Positions 25,898-36,211 of a stretch of 64,000 nucleotides of DNA are shown one piece after another (the first letter of the stretch is position 1; each line of letters opens with the position of its first letter). This stretch comes from Porticoccaceae bacterium (GTDB lineage Bacteria > Pseudomonadota > Gammaproteobacteria > Pseudomonadales > Porticoccaceae), in the NCBI GenBank assembly GCA_023228865.1, contig JALOAH010000009.1, positions 5,949 through 69,948 of the forward strand, given 5' to 3'. A program made the position numbers and the translations under genes. The notes below the pieces were generated by a model. The model was not told the DNA's origin and searched no databases. It saw nothing but the letters and a program-made list of their open reading frames with translations.

Positions 25898-26418
25898 CAG
25901 AAGGCCTCCTGCTGCTGGCTGGGAGGAATAACCATGCGCACCCGGTCATTGCTGTCGTCACCGCCTTTGGCGCGAATGATTTCCTGTTTGAGGTCGTAGT
26001 CAATACGTTCGCCGCTGAGGGTGCTTTCGTCCTGAACCAGGCTGGCATTTTTTTGCAGCACGATGATATCGGTCTCCAGGTTGTACTCGATGGTGTTGCC
26101 CTTGGCGATAACCAGGGGGGAGTCTGCCTTTGGCTGTTGCTGGAACTGCGCAGGCGTGCCGATGCAGACGATGCGGCTGACCTTCTTGCCCGTGTTGTAA
26201 ATGCTGACCTTGTCGGCACGAATCAAAATACTGCCCTGGCGAATGGTGACGTCGCCCTCGTACACCGTCAGGCCTTTGGGATCGTTCCGCAGGGCTTCTC
26301 GAGCCTGGATTTCAATGGCCTGATTGCGGTCTTCCGGCAGTGCCGCGACCAGGGGGCTGGCCAATGCCAGGCAGAGGAGCATTAGCGCTGGTTTGAGGGG
26401 GTGGCGATTATTGGCCAT
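25897..26418 (-). CDS. lptA: LPS export periplasmic protein LptA
   Basis: A 173-residue periplasmic protein with an N-terminal signal peptide ([20 protein letters not shown]) and the OstA/LptA beta-jellyroll pattern: [40 protein letters not shown] and [18 protein letters not shown]. LptA polymerises to bridge LptC at the inner membrane and LptD at the outer membrane. It overlaps lptC by 11 bp and lptB by 1 bp. Confidence 0.95.
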   Translation of the reverse strand: MANNRHPLKPALMLLCLALASPLVAALPEDRNQAIEIQAREALRNDPKGLTVYEGDVTIRQGSILIRADKVSIYNTGKKVSRIVCIGTPAQFQQQPKADSPLVIAKGNTIEYNLETDIIVLQKNASLVQDESTLSGERIDYDLKQEIIRAKGGDDSNDRVRMVIPPSQQQEAF

Positions 26419-26974
26419 GGTATTTGCTCTCGACGTTGGCCAGTAAGCGGTAGATTTCGGTGCTGAAATTGGCTTCCATTCCTGTTCCCGTGGTGATGCC
26501 CTGGGGGCTGCTCAGCTTTACCGGTGACGCTGTTTCGGCGGTATTGTTTTCCGGGGTATAGCTGATATCGGAGGTAAAAAGTTCGTTGAGGCCGGTCGCG
26601 GTTGTTTGCCACGCATAAACATTGCCGATCAGCAATATAAGCTCGCCGCCGCTGGTGCTGCGAGCCGCCTCGGCGGTCATTTGCCAGGGTTCCAGGCCTG
26701 TTGGCGATTTGCGTGCAATCAGGTTGGGGCTTTGCAGCTCAAAGCGGTTGTCCCTGCTGTAGTAAAGCCCTGTGGTTGCTGTCAGCAAGTACCCGCGGTT
26801 GCCGTCTTCGTCGAACTTGATGGTGCTGGTGTTGTGCATATAACTGTCGGCGCTGGGCAGTGACTCCAGTTTGGTTTTTTTGCTCTTGAAAAAGAACTCC
26901 GGTGGCGAGTCCCAGAGCAGTACGGAAACCCAGGTTACGGCAATCAGTGAGAGAAAAAATAACAGGTTTTTCAT
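26408..26974 (-). CDS. lptC: LPS export protein LptC
   Basis: A 188-residue bitopic protein: an N-terminal transmembrane helix (LLFFLSLIAVTWVSVLLW) and a periplasmic jellyroll domain (YMHNTSTIKFDEDGNRGYLL, SPNLIARKSPTGLEPWQMTA, LSSPQGITTGTGMEANFSTE). It receives LPS from LptBFG and hands it to LptA. Its ATG overlaps the TGA of a short upstream frame (ATGA), the coupling normally made with kdsC; here kdsC itself is not present. Confidence 0.92.
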   Translation of the reverse strand: MKNLLFFLSLIAVTWVSVLLWDSPPEFFFKSKKTKLESLPSADSYMHNTSTIKFDEDGNRGYLLTATTGLYYSRDNRFELQSPNLIARKSPTGLEPWQMTAEAARSTSGGELILLIGNVYAWQTTATGLNELFTSDISYTPENNTAETASPVKLSSPQGITTGTGMEANFSTEIYRLLANVESKYHGQ

Positions 26975-27081
26975 GGCTTGACCCTGTTGTTTTCTTCGGG
27001 TTGTCTGCGCTCGCCGCGCACCACTTCACAGATTTGGTGAAGTATAACGGCAAGGGCGCTGGCGGGGTCTACAGGGAGCAA
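26971..27081 (-). pseudogene. 36-residue frame in the kdsC position, possible kdsC remnant
   Basis: Between the stop of kdsD and the start of lptC only about 120 bp remain where kdsC (KDO-8-phosphate phosphatase, about 170-180 residues) normally sits. A frame starting at a TTG (27081, with AAAGAGGAAA upstream) reads LPVDPASALAVILHQICEVV and ends NNRVKP with its TGA overlapping the lptC ATG. The segment HQICEVVRG loosely recalls the REVCDLIL C-terminal helix of KdsC, and the ATGA overlap is the usual kdsC-lptC junction. This may be the stump of a deleted kdsC, a leader peptide, or chance. Confidence 0.3.
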
Positions 27082-27094
27082 ACCAATTTCCTCT

Positions 27095-28066
27095 TTAAAT
27101 GATACCGGCACGGAGAATGTCGTGCATATGAATGACACCTATGGGGCGGTGTTCGCTGTCTTCAACCACCAGGGCGGTAATTTTACTGTTTTCCATAATG
27201 CCGAGGGCTTCGGCGGCAAGCATATTGCGATTGACGGTTTTACAATTTCTGGTCATTGCCTGGCCAACGCTGGCGGTATTGATGTCAACGGCGTGATCCA
27301 GGGCGCGGCGCAGGTCGCCGTCGGTAAATACGCCGAGCAATTCGCCACAGTCGTTGATCACAGTGGTCATACCAAAGCCCTTCTGGGTCATTTCCAGCAG
27401 GGCATTGCGCAGCGGTGTGTCTTCCCGAACCCGCGGCAGGGAGTCGCCACTGTGCATAATATCCTCTGTTTTGAGGAGCAATTTGCGGCCGAGCGCGCCA
27501 CCAGGATGGGAAAAGGCAAAGTCTTCGGCAGTAAAGCCTTTCGCTTCCAGCAGTGCGATGGCGAGGGCGTCTCCCATCACCAGAGTCACAGTGGTACTGG
27601 TGGTTGGCGCCAGATCCAAAGGACAGGCCTCCTGGCTGACGCTGATATCGAGCCAGGCGTCTGCAGCTTTGCCGAGGGGGGATTCTCTGTTGCCGGTCAT
27701 GCTGATCAGGGGCACCCCCAGGCGCTTGATCAGGGGCAGCAGGGTGACCACTTCTGCGGTGCTGCCCGAGCTGGAAATCGCCATGACGACATCGGCTTTG
27801 GTCAACATGCCGAGATCGCCGTGGCTCGCTTCGCCGGGATGGACAAAAAAGGCTGGCGACCCTGTGCTGGCGAGGGTGGCGGCAATTTTTCGGCCAATAT
27901 GCCCGGATTTGCCCATGCCGGTAACAATAATTCTGCCCTGGCAGGCCATCATTAACTCACAGGCATGGCTGAAGCTGGCGCCTATGCGCTTTTCCAGGCA
28001 GGCGACGGCTTCAGCCTCCAGCTTGATCGTCCTTATGCCAGAGCTGATAAAATCAGTGTGGGTCAT
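27095..28066 (-). CDS. kdsD: D-arabinose 5-phosphate isomerase KdsD
   Basis: A 323-residue enzyme making arabinose-5-phosphate for KDO synthesis. The N-terminal SIS domain shows GRIIVTGMGKSGHIGRKIAA, FFVHPGEASHGDLGML and MAISSSGSTAEVV. The catalytic region PTTSTTVTLVMGDALAIALL follows, then FAFSHPGGALGRKLLL. Two CBS domains close the protein (IMHSGDSLPRVREDTPLRNA, TVINDCGELLGVFTDGDLRR). It lies between yrbG and lptC as in E. coli, but without kdsC. Confidence 0.97.
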   Translation of the reverse strand: MTHTDFISSGIRTIKLEAEAVACLEKRIGASFSHACELMMACQGRIIVTGMGKSGHIGRKIAATLASTGSPAFFVHPGEASHGDLGMLTKADVVMAISSSGSTAEVVTLLPLIKRLGVPLISMTGNRESPLGKAADAWLDISVSQEACPLDLAPTTSTTVTLVMGDALAIALLEAKGFTAEDFAFSHPGGALGRKLLLKTEDIMHSGDSLPRVREDTPLRNALLEMTQKGFGMTTVINDCGELLGVFTDGDLRRALDHAVDINTASVGQAMTRNCKTVNRNMLAAEALGIMENSKITALVVEDSEHRPIGVIHMHDILRAGII

Positions 28067-28118
28067 GGTGACTGTTCCTGGGAATCAAAAGCCATTATAA
28101 CCGCCGTCGCGCCTCTGG

Positions 28119-29090
28119 TCAGCCTGCGCCGGGTATTAACCACAAGCCATAGGCAAAATAGAGCGCCAGCAAGGTTATTCCCACGGGCTTGCCGAGGGTT
28201 TTTGTGTGTTTTTTTTGTGCCAGCATCACTGCTATAAAGAGCAGGATGGTCATGATGGCCAGGGCGACAAAATCCCGGTAAAACACTTCCGGGCCAAGAT
28301 TCAGGGGGGCAATAGCCCCGGCGATTGGCATAACCACCATCAGGTTGAAGAGGTTTGAGCCAAAGATATTGCCAATGGCAATGTCGTGGTGGCCGCGAAG
28401 GGCGCTCATTGCCGAGGCCGCCAGTTCCGGCAGGCTGGTGCCAATGGCGACGATGGTCAGACCGATGACCAGTTCGCTAATTCCCGCTTCTCTGGCCACC
28501 GTTGTCGCGCCCCATACCAATACTTCCGAGCTGGCGAGAAGGGCGCCGAGTCCTGTGATCAGCCACAGCAGTGCGGCGCTGGTGGTAATTGCCGGAATAT
28601 CCTCTCCTTCCTCAAGTTCTTCGGGGGAGGGGTGGTGTTTTTTGTATTTTACAGTGAGCCAAACCAGGGGAACCACAGCCAATAAGAGCGGCAGCGATTC
28701 CCCTCTGCGCAGTTGTCCGTCAAAGAGGATTATTCCCGCCAGAGCTGTAATCACCAGTAGTGCCGAACCCTCCTGGGTGAGCAGGTGCCTCTGGGTGGGC
28801 AGGGGCGCAATAATGGCGGTAAGGCCAAGAACAAGGCCAATATTGGCGAGATTGGAGCCCAGAGCATTGCCGACGGCGAGCTGCCCGGCGCCCTTGAGAG
28901 CGGCATTGATCGAGACAATGATTTCCGGCGCCGAGGTGCCAATGGAAACAATGGTCAGGCCGATAACCAGAGGCGATACGCCCAGGTTCCGTGCTGCGCC
29001 AGCGCTCCCTGAGACAAAGCGATCTGCCCCCCAGACCAGTCCGGCAAGGCCGAGAAGAATGGCTGCAAAGGCTGGGATTGTAGTTTCCAT
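28119..29090 (-). CDS. yrbG: Calcium/sodium antiporter, YrbG family
   Basis: A 323-residue CaCA-superfamily exchanger with ten predicted helices arranged as two inverted repeats. Each repeat carries an alpha-motif: VSIGTSAPEIIVSINAALKG...GNALGSNLANIGLVLGL in the first and VAIGTSLPELAASAMSALRG...GNIFGSNLFNLMVVMPI in the second. An acidic cytoplasmic loop (HPSPEELEEGEDIP) separates them. The ATG at 29090 is preferred over an upstream TTG (29105). It precedes kdsD on the same strand; in E. coli its divergent neighbour is mlaF, which is missing here. Confidence 0.94.
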   Translation of the reverse strand: METTIPAFAAILLGLAGLVWGADRFVSGSAGAARNLGVSPLVIGLTIVSIGTSAPEIIVSINAALKGAGQLAVGNALGSNLANIGLVLGLTAIIAPLPTQRHLLTQEGSALLVITALAGIILFDGQLRRGESLPLLLAVVPLVWLTVKYKKHHPSPEELEEGEDIPAITTSAALLWLITGLGALLASSEVLVWGATTVAREAGISELVIGLTIVAIGTSLPELAASAMSALRGHHDIAIGNIFGSNLFNLMVVMPIAGAIAPLNLGPEVFYRDFVALAIMTILLFIAVMLAQKKHTKTLGKPVGITLLALYFAYGLWLIPGAG

Positions 29091-29361
29091 GGGGATGGCG
29101 ACCAACGTTTATCTCTTCGAGGGGCAATGGTATAGTGCGCACCCGCGAATGTCAGTAGTTGTGACAGTCTGATGGCAGCTGCTGTGCCGTTGCAAAAGGG
29201 CACTTTTGCCCAGGTTGTGCTGTCAAAGTCGGAACCAAACCGTTATGCCCTGGTTGTTGCCGTTCACGGCCTTGAGAGGTGATCGGTTTGGCTGTTTCGC
29301 TATTTGGCCATGATAGCTACAGATTGTTGGCCAACAGATTTTGGAGATTGAGGGGATAGCC
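29091..29361. other. Gap between divergent yrbG and mlaC, where mlaFED is expected
   Basis: In most gammaproteobacteria mlaF-mlaE-mlaD (about 2.2 kb) lies between yrbG and mlaC. Here only 271 bp remain. They hold a 36-codon frame at 29172-29282 (MAAAVPLQKGTFAQVVLSKS..., ending HGLER) with no visible similarity to MlaF, MlaE or MlaD. No trace of an ABC Walker motif is seen. GATTGAGGGG just before 29362 serves mlaC. Confidence 0.55.
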
Positions 29362-30009
29362 ATGAAGATGCTCAAGTTGTATGCCTATGTCATTGTATGC
29401 CTTTTCGCGTTTGCGTCTGTTTCCCACGGCTCGGCGCAGGCGGTTATGGCGCCCGACAAACTGGTTGAAGATGTGACTGAGACATTGCTGAACGATATTG
29501 CCGTCTACCGGGATGCGCTCAACAAGGCGGGCAACGCAACTGAGGAAGCGCGCTTGCTGAGCCAGTTTTATGACACTCTGGGGGCGACGCTGGAGCCGGT
29601 GATCGATTTTAACTGGATCTCCCTCAATGTCATGGGGTCGTACCGCAAGCAGGCGACTGCAGGGCAGCGCAAGCGGTTTCGCGAGGTGTTTACCCGCAGT
29701 CTGGTGGAAACCTATGGCCGGGGGCTGCTGACCTACAGCGACGAGAAAATTATCGTCCATCCCCTCGATGGGGCGGAGCAGAACAAGCGCAAAGTCACTG
29801 TCATTCAGGAAATCAAAGGGGTTGATAAAACCTATCCCCTGCTTTACAGCATGGGTTTAAATAGAAACGGCGACTGGAAAGTTATCAATGTGATTATTAA
29901 TGGTATCAACCTGGGAACAACGTTTCGCAACCAGTTTGTCCAGGCCGCCGAAAAATACAATGGCGATGTCGATAAGGTGATCGAAAACTGGTCAATATCC
30001 CAGGGCTGA
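29362..30009 (+). CDS. mlaC: Phospholipid-binding protein MlaC
   Basis: A 215-residue periplasmic lipid carrier of the Mla system. A signal peptide (LYAYVIVCLFAFASVSHGSA) precedes the Tol-Tol-Ttg2 domain: LSQFYDTLGATLEPVIDFNW, GSYRKQATAGQRKRFREVFT, LVETYGRGLLTYSDEKIIVH and DWKVINVIINGINLGTTFRN. It normally shuttles phospholipid between MlaA at the outer membrane and MlaFEDB at the inner membrane. Here neither mlaFED upstream nor mlaB downstream is present, so its inner-membrane partner must be encoded elsewhere or be lost. ibaG follows after 38 bp. Confidence 0.93.
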   Translation: MKMLKLYAYVIVCLFAFASVSHGSAQAVMAPDKLVEDVTETLLNDIAVYRDALNKAGNATEEARLLSQFYDTLGATLEPVIDFNWISLNVMGSYRKQATAGQRKRFREVFTRSLVETYGRGLLTYSDEKIIVHPLDGAEQNKRKVTVIQEIKGVDKTYPLLYSMGLNRNGDWKVINVIINGINLGTTFRNQFVQAAEKYNGDVDKVIENWSISQG

Positions 30010-30047
30010 TCACCTGGGGAAATTCACGTTTTATCAATGGGGCAACT

Positions 30048-30284
30048 ATGGAAATAGCAGAAATCAAAGCCATTCTTGAGGCAGATCTGCCGGATTGTAC
30101 AATCGAAGTCAGTGGTGACGGCAGACATTTTGACGTGCTGGTGGTTGGCGATGTCTTTGACGGCGCTCGCACCATCAAGCGCCAGCAGATGATTTATGGC
30201 ATTCTCAACAGTCATATTGCCTCGGGCAGCATTCACGCTGTTAACATGAAGCTCTACACCCGTGGCGAGTGGGCAGCCCGCTAA
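30048..30284 (+). CDS. ibaG: BolA-family protein IbaG (YrbA)
   Basis: A 78-residue BolA-like protein: MEIAEIKAILEADLPDCTIE, SGDGRHFDVLVVGDVFDGAR and the second-helix KRQQMIYGILNSHIASGSIH. VNMKLYTRGEW closes the chain. BolA proteins bind 2Fe-2S clusters with monothiol glutaredoxins; the YrbA branch is tied to acid stress and lies between mlaB and murA in E. coli. Here it directly follows mlaC, with mlaB missing, and murA follows after 197 bp without a clear promoter. Confidence 0.93.
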   Translation: MEIAEIKAILEADLPDCTIEVSGDGRHFDVLVVGDVFDGARTIKRQQMIYGILNSHIASGSIHAVNMKLYTRGEWAAR

Positions 30285-30415
30285 GAGCTGGCGCCCGCTC
30301 GCCCAGAAGCGCAGCTTGCGGTGAAGAACAGCTAAAAATGCCCATGTGCGCCCTGGACGCGCCGCTTTTTCACTGTTCTTTGCCGATAGCCGACCACCGC
30401 TGGCGACCAGCGTAA

Positions 30416-31740
<1,325 letters not shown>

Positions 31741-31741
<1 letters not shown>

Positions 31742-32373
31742 TGACAATGTTGACGATTGCTCTCACCAAAGGCCGGATTCTCAAGGAAACCCTGCCGCTG
31801 CTGGCGCGGGCGGGAATCTCTCCGGTAGAGGATATTTCCGCCAGCCGCAAGCTGGTTTTTGACACCAACCTCGACAATGTGCGCCTCCTCATTCTGCGGG
31901 GTTCCGACGTGCCCACCTATGTGCAATACGGCGCCGCCGACATGGGGGTTTCCGGCAAGGACACTTTGATGGAGCACGGCGGCAGTGATATTTATGAGCC
32001 CCTGGATCTCGGCATTGCCCGCTGCAAACTGATGACAGCTGCGGTAGCGGGAAGCCGGGTGCGCTCCGGCCGTATTCGTGTGGCGACAAAGTATGTCAAC
32101 ATTGCCCGGCGCTACTATGCGGAACAGGGGCGCCAGGCGGATATGATCAAGCTCTATGGCGCCATGGAGCTGGCGCCGATCATGGCGCTGGCGGACGAAA
32201 TTGTCGATATCGTCGACACCGGCAATACCCTGAAGGCCAATGGCCTCGAAGCCCGGGAAACCATTGCCGATATCAGTTCCCGCATTATCGTCAATCGCGC
32301 GGCCATGAAGAAAAAACACCAGCTTATTCAACCTTTGCTGGACAAACTCGCCGCCGCAGTGACGGCGGGCTGA
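31741..32373 (+). CDS. hisG: ATP phosphoribosyltransferase, short form
   Basis: First enzyme of histidine synthesis, joining ATP and PRPP. At 210 residues it is the short form, lacking the C-terminal regulatory domain: [38 protein letters not shown], and the PRPP-binding [18 protein letters not shown]. Short HisG enzymes need HisZ for activity and feedback control in characterised species; hisZ is not in this window. The ATG shares its A with the murA stop. Confidence 0.96.
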
Positions 32374-32382
32374 GGTATTGCT

Positions 32383-33684
32383 ATGGCAGATATTCAACGT
32401 TTGAACGCGGCCGCCACCGATTTTGATAGCCGCCTTGACCGCCTTCTTGCCTGGGAGGCAGTGTCGGATCAGCGCGTCGCCGCGGTGGTTGGCGAGATTA
32501 TCGCGGCGGTGCGCAGCCGCGGCGACGCCGCGCTGGTGGAGTACACCAATCGCTTCGATCGCCGCAACGTCGGCCAGGTTACCGACCTCGAAATAGAGCG
32601 CGCTGCCCTCACTGCCGCGCTGGCGGCAATTCCTGAGGATGCCCGCAGCGCTCTTGAAGCTGCGGCGCAACGCATACGCCATTACCACGATCACCAGAAG
32701 CAGGAGTCTTGGAGCTACACAGAAGCTGATGGCACGCGCCTGGGACAGCAGATTACCGCCCTCGATCGCGTCGGCGTCTATGTGCCTGGCGGCAAGGCCA
32801 GCTACCCGTCGTCGGTATTGATGAATACCATTCCCGCCAAAGTTGCCGGTGTCGCCGAAGTGATTATGGTGGTGCCGGCGCCAGAGGGCGAGCTCAATCC
32901 CCTGGTGCTGGCGGCGGCGGCCATTGCCGGTGTCGATCGCGTCTTTACCCTTGGCGGAGCCCAGGCCGTGGCTGCTCTGGCCTACGGCACTGAATCTGTC
33001 CCCAGAGTGGACAAGATTGTCGGCCCCGGCAATATTTATGTGGCCACCGCCAAGCGCGCGGTTTTTGGCCAGGTGGGACTGGATATGGTGGCGGGACCTT
33101 CGGAGATTCTTGTCGTCTGTGACGGTCAAACCGATCCCGACTGGATTGCCATGGATCTGCTGTCCCAGGCGGAACACGATGAAGACGCCCAGGCGCTGCT
33201 GATCAGTGCCGACGGCGCTTTTCTCGACAAGGTGGCCGCCAGTATCGACCGCTTATTGCCCAGTCTTGAACGCAGCGATATCGCCGCCGTGTCTGTGCAA
33301 AACCGCGGCGCTTTGATTCAAGTGCGGGATCTCGATGAGGCGGTGGCCTTGGTCAACCGTATCGCGCCAGAACATCTGGAGCTGTCGGTGGCCGATCCGG
33401 ATGCCCTGTTGCCAAAGATCCGCCATGCCGGTGCGATTTTTATGGGGCGCTATACCCCAGAGGCCGTCGGCGATTACTGCGCCGGGCCAAATCACGTCCT
33501 GCCCACATCGGCAACGGCGCGGTTTTCGTCGCCGCTGGGTGTCTATGATTTTCAGAAGCGCTCCTCGGTGATTTACTGCTCGCCAAAAGGCGCAGACAGC
33601 CTTGGTCGTATTGCCTCAACCCTGGCGCGGGGCGAGTCCCTGACGGCACACGCCCGTTCCGCTGAATACCGTCTGGAGGATTGA
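32383..33684 (+). CDS. hisD: Histidinol dehydrogenase
   Basis: A 433-residue zinc enzyme performing the two last oxidations to histidine. Motifs include [69 protein letters not shown], and the catalytic Glu-His pair in [31 protein letters not shown] with [12 protein letters not shown] lies near the C-terminus. hisG ends 9 bp before and hisC begins 7 bp after. Confidence 0.98.
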   Translation: MADIQRLNAAATDFDSRLDRLLAWEAVSDQRVAAVVGEIIAAVRSRGDAALVEYTNRFDRRNVGQVTDLEIERAALTAALAAIPEDARSALEAAAQRIRHYHDHQKQESWSYTEADGTRLGQQITALDRVGVYVPGGKASYPSSVLMNTIPAKVAGVAEVIMVVPAPEGELNPLVLAAAAIAGVDRVFTLGGAQAVAALAYGTESVPRVDKIVGPGNIYVATAKRAVFGQVGLDMVAGPSEILVVCDGQTDPDWIAMDLLSQAEHDEDAQALLISADGAFLDKVAASIDRLLPSLERSDIAAVSVQNRGALIQVRDLDEAVALVNRIAPEHLELSVADPDALLPKIRHAGAIFMGRYTPEAVGDYCAGPNHVLPTSATARFSSPLGVYDFQKRSSVIYCSPKGADSLGRIASTLARGESLTAHARSAEYRLED

Positions 33685-33691
33685 GGGAACC

Positions 33692-34753
33692 ATGTCAAAC
33701 CCCTACTGGAGCAAGGTGGTCGCAGCGCTTGATCCCTATGTGCCCGGCGAGCAGCCCAAGCGCGACAATCTGGTCAAGCTCAACACCAATGAAAACCCCT
33801 TTGGGCCGTCGCCACAGGTGCTTGAAGCCATTCGCGCCTGCGCTGGCGACAATCTGCGTCTCTATCCGCCACCGGAATCGGATCAGCTCAAAGACGCCAT
33901 CGCCCTTTACTATGGTGTCGACAGAGACCAGGTGTTTGTCGGCAATGGCTCCGATGAGGTGCTGGCGCATATCTTCCATGGTTTTTTTAGCGGTCGCGAC
34001 AAAAACATCCTTTTTCCCGATATCAGCTACAGTTTCTATCCGGTGTACTGCGGGCTTTACGGCATAGGCTTTGAGCAAATCCCCCTTGAGGTGGATTTTT
34101 CCCTTTGTCTCGATCGCTACGGTCAGGAAAATGGTGGCATTATTTTCCCCAATCCCAACGCGCCGACGGGCATGGCCATTGCCGTCGCGGATATTGAGGC
34201 GCTGCTGCAGCGCAACAGCGCCTCTGTGGTGGTTGTCGATGAGGCCTATGTGGATTTTGGCGCTCAATCGGCAATTCCTCTGGTGGCGCGCTACCCCAAT
34301 CTGCTGGTGGTGCAAACCCTGTCAAAGTCCCGCTCTCTCGCCGGGCTCAGGGTTGGTTTTGCAATAGGTGACAAGGGGCTGATCGAGGGTTTGGAACGGG
34401 TCAAAAACAGTTTTAATTCCTATCCCCTCGATCAGCTGGCCATTGCTGGAGCCGTGGCGTCCTTTGGTGATGAAGACTATTTCCAAAAGGTCAGGGCTGC
34501 GGTTATCGCCAACAGGGAGGCGCTTGTCGACGCCCTGTTGGCGCGGGGTTTTGAGGTGCTGCCGTCTGCAGCCAATTTTGTTTTCGCCCGCCATCCCCGT
34601 TATGGCGGCACAGCCCTTGGCCAAAGTCTGAGGGAATGGGATGTGGTGGTGAGGCATTTCAACAAAGCGCGAATTGCGGATTTTTTGCGCATTACCGTGG
34701 GTACAGAGCAACAAAATCAGCGTCTGATTAGTGCCCTCGATGAAATTCTTTGA
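33692..34753 (+). CDS. hisC: Histidinol-phosphate aminotransferase
   Basis: A 353-residue fold-type I PLP enzyme. Visible are [16 protein letters not shown] at the N-terminus, [47 protein letters not shown], and the PLP-lysine motif [18 protein letters not shown]. It follows hisD closely and ends the murA-hisGDC set. The remaining his genes must be elsewhere. Confidence 0.96.
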   Translation: MSNPYWSKVVAALDPYVPGEQPKRDNLVKLNTNENPFGPSPQVLEAIRACAGDNLRLYPPPESDQLKDAIALYYGVDRDQVFVGNGSDEVLAHIFHGFFSGRDKNILFPDISYSFYPVYCGLYGIGFEQIPLEVDFSLCLDRYGQENGGIIFPNPNAPTGMAIAVADIEALLQRNSASVVVVDEAYVDFGAQSAIPLVARYPNLLVVQTLSKSRSLAGLRVGFAIGDKGLIEGLERVKNSFNSYPLDQLAIAGAVASFGDEDYFQKVRAAVIANREALVDALLARGFEVLPSAANFVFARHPRYGGTALGQSLREWDVVVRHFNKARIADFLRITVGTEQQNQRLISALDEIL

Positions 34754-34849
34754 TCCTGACTTGACTGGTATTGGCTTGCGCTCCAGGCATTGAGGGTAAC
34801 CGCCTGATTGGCTTGTTTTGACCTTGATTCAGTGCCGCTGCATTCAGGC

Positions 34850-34942
34850 GCTAAGGGCGCTGATTTAGCGCCAAAGCCAGGATTTTCGTCATTTCCGCGC
34901 CTGTGCGGGAATGACGACTTGCGTAAGTGCCATTCAACCCAA
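34850..34942. repeat. Degenerate relative of the bioB-leader element
   Basis: The string AAAGCCAGGATTTTCGTCAT with TTCCGCG and, after a short loop, GCGGGAATGACG, mirrors the arm and flank of the element at 3918-4047 (AAAGCCACGATTTTCGTCAT). Outer parts GGCGCTGATTTAGCG and CGTAAGTGCCATTCAA correspond to that element's ends. It is shorter and decayed, and lies in the 261-bp gap between convergent hisC and degS; no gene is seen in the rest of that gap. Confidence 0.6.
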
Positions 34943-35014
34943 ACGCCTTCAGCTAAATGGGTAGATTGTGCTGAGGAACCAAACCCAGCCAATTCAAGCC
35001 ATTCTGGAAAATCA

Positions 35015-36160
35015 TCAGTTTTGCGACGGCCTTGTGCCGGCAACGGTGGTGACGGAAATTTTTTCTCCGTCGCGCACCACATCCACATGAATGCTGTCCC
35101 CCGGCATCAGGTCGGCAATAATGTTGGTTCCCTGCCTGCCGTCGCCCACCAGCTGGCCGTTGATATGGGTGATGATATCGCCGGGAAGAAGCCCGGCGAG
35201 ATGGGCGGGGCCATTGATGTGAATGTCGGTAATAATCAGGCCGCGGGGTGGATTGAGGCCGAGGCGGGCGGCTACATCGGGAGCCAGCTGTTGCGCCTGC
35301 ACGCCGAGCCAGCCGCGAATGACTCGGCCGTGCTTGACGATATCCTCCATAACCCGCACCGCCGTGTCTGCGGGAATGGCGAAACCCAGCCCCACCGAAC
35401 TGCTCTCATTGAGAATCGCTGAATTAATTCCCAGCAGGTTGCCGTAAGTGTCGATAAGGGCGCCGCCGGAATTGCCGGGGTTGATGGCGGCATCTGTCTG
35501 GAGAAAATTTTCAAAGGTGTTAAGCCCCAGGCCGCGGCCGGTGGCGCTGATAATGCCCTGGGAAACAGACTGGCCAACGCCGAAAGGATTGCCAATGGCC
35601 AGGGTGACGTCCCCGACCTTGGCTTTCTGGGGGTCGCCTATGCTGATGGGGGTGAGATTTTTCAGGTCGATTTTTAACACCGCGAGATCCGTGTCCGGGT
35701 CGACGCCGACGATGGTGGCCTGGGCTTCACGGCCGTCGTGGAGGAGAATCACGATCTGGTCGGCACCGCTGACGACATGGTTGTTGGTGAGGATAAAGCC
35801 GCTGCCGCTGACGATAACTCCAGAGCCCAGGGAGGATTCCATGCGTTTTTGCTGCGGCAGGCTGCCACTGTTAAAAAAACGGCGGAAAAACGGGTCGTTA
35901 AGCAGGGGGTGCTGGCGCTCCCTGGTGATGCTTTTGCTGGTGTAGATATTGACAACCGCAGGGGCGGCGCGGGCGACGGCGCTCGCGTAGGATGCTGGAC
36001 CCTCCCAGCTGGAGCTGGGGGCGAGCTCATTGACGGTGATGTTGTTGTCCGCTGCCGGCGGTTCGAGAACTTTGGGCATCAGCAGGACAATCAGAGCCGC
36101 AGTTAAAAGACCGGTAAGAACGGGCCAGCTGAGATAGCGAAAAATGCGACCGAAAGACAC
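35015..36160 (-). CDS. degS: DegS/AlgW-type periplasmic serine protease
   Basis: A 381-residue inner-membrane-anchored HtrA protease: one N-terminal helix (WPVLTGLLTAALIVLLM), a trypsin-like domain with His128 in ILTNNHVVSGAD, Asp158 in DPDTDLAVLKID and Ser231 in NPGNSGGALID, and a single C-terminal PDZ domain (GWLGVQAQQLAPDVA onward). One PDZ and one anchor fit DegS, the site-1 protease that cleaves RseA-type anti-sigma factors in response to misfolded outer-membrane proteins. A GTG start at 36160 is used. It follows zapG on the same strand after 51 bp. Confidence 0.9.
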   Translation of the reverse strand: MSFGRIFRYLSWPVLTGLLTAALIVLLMPKVLEPPAADNNITVNELAPSSSWEGPASYASAVARAAPAVVNIYTSKSITRERQHPLLNDPFFRRFFNSGSLPQQKRMESSLGSGVIVSGSGFILTNNHVVSGADQIVILLHDGREAQATIVGVDPDTDLAVLKIDLKNLTPISIGDPQKAKVGDVTLAIGNPFGVGQSVSQGIISATGRGLGLNTFENFLQTDAAINPGNSGGALIDTYGNLLGINSAILNESSSVGLGFAIPADTAVRVMEDIVKHGRVIRGWLGVQAQQLAPDVAARLGLNPPRGLIITDIHINGPAHLAGLLPGDIITHINGQLVGDGRQGTNIIADLMPGDSIHVDVVRDGEKISVTTVAGTRPSQN

Positions 36161-36211
36161 TTTGTGGCTGGCTCCTTTTATTATCGCCCCGAACCCTGTG
36201 CGGTGAGGGTG

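Noticed and set aside
29172..29282. 36-codon frame upstream of mlaC as an mlaF remnant
   Set aside because: No ABC or other Mla similarity is visible and it lacks a Shine-Dalgarno; it is noted only as the content of the gap.
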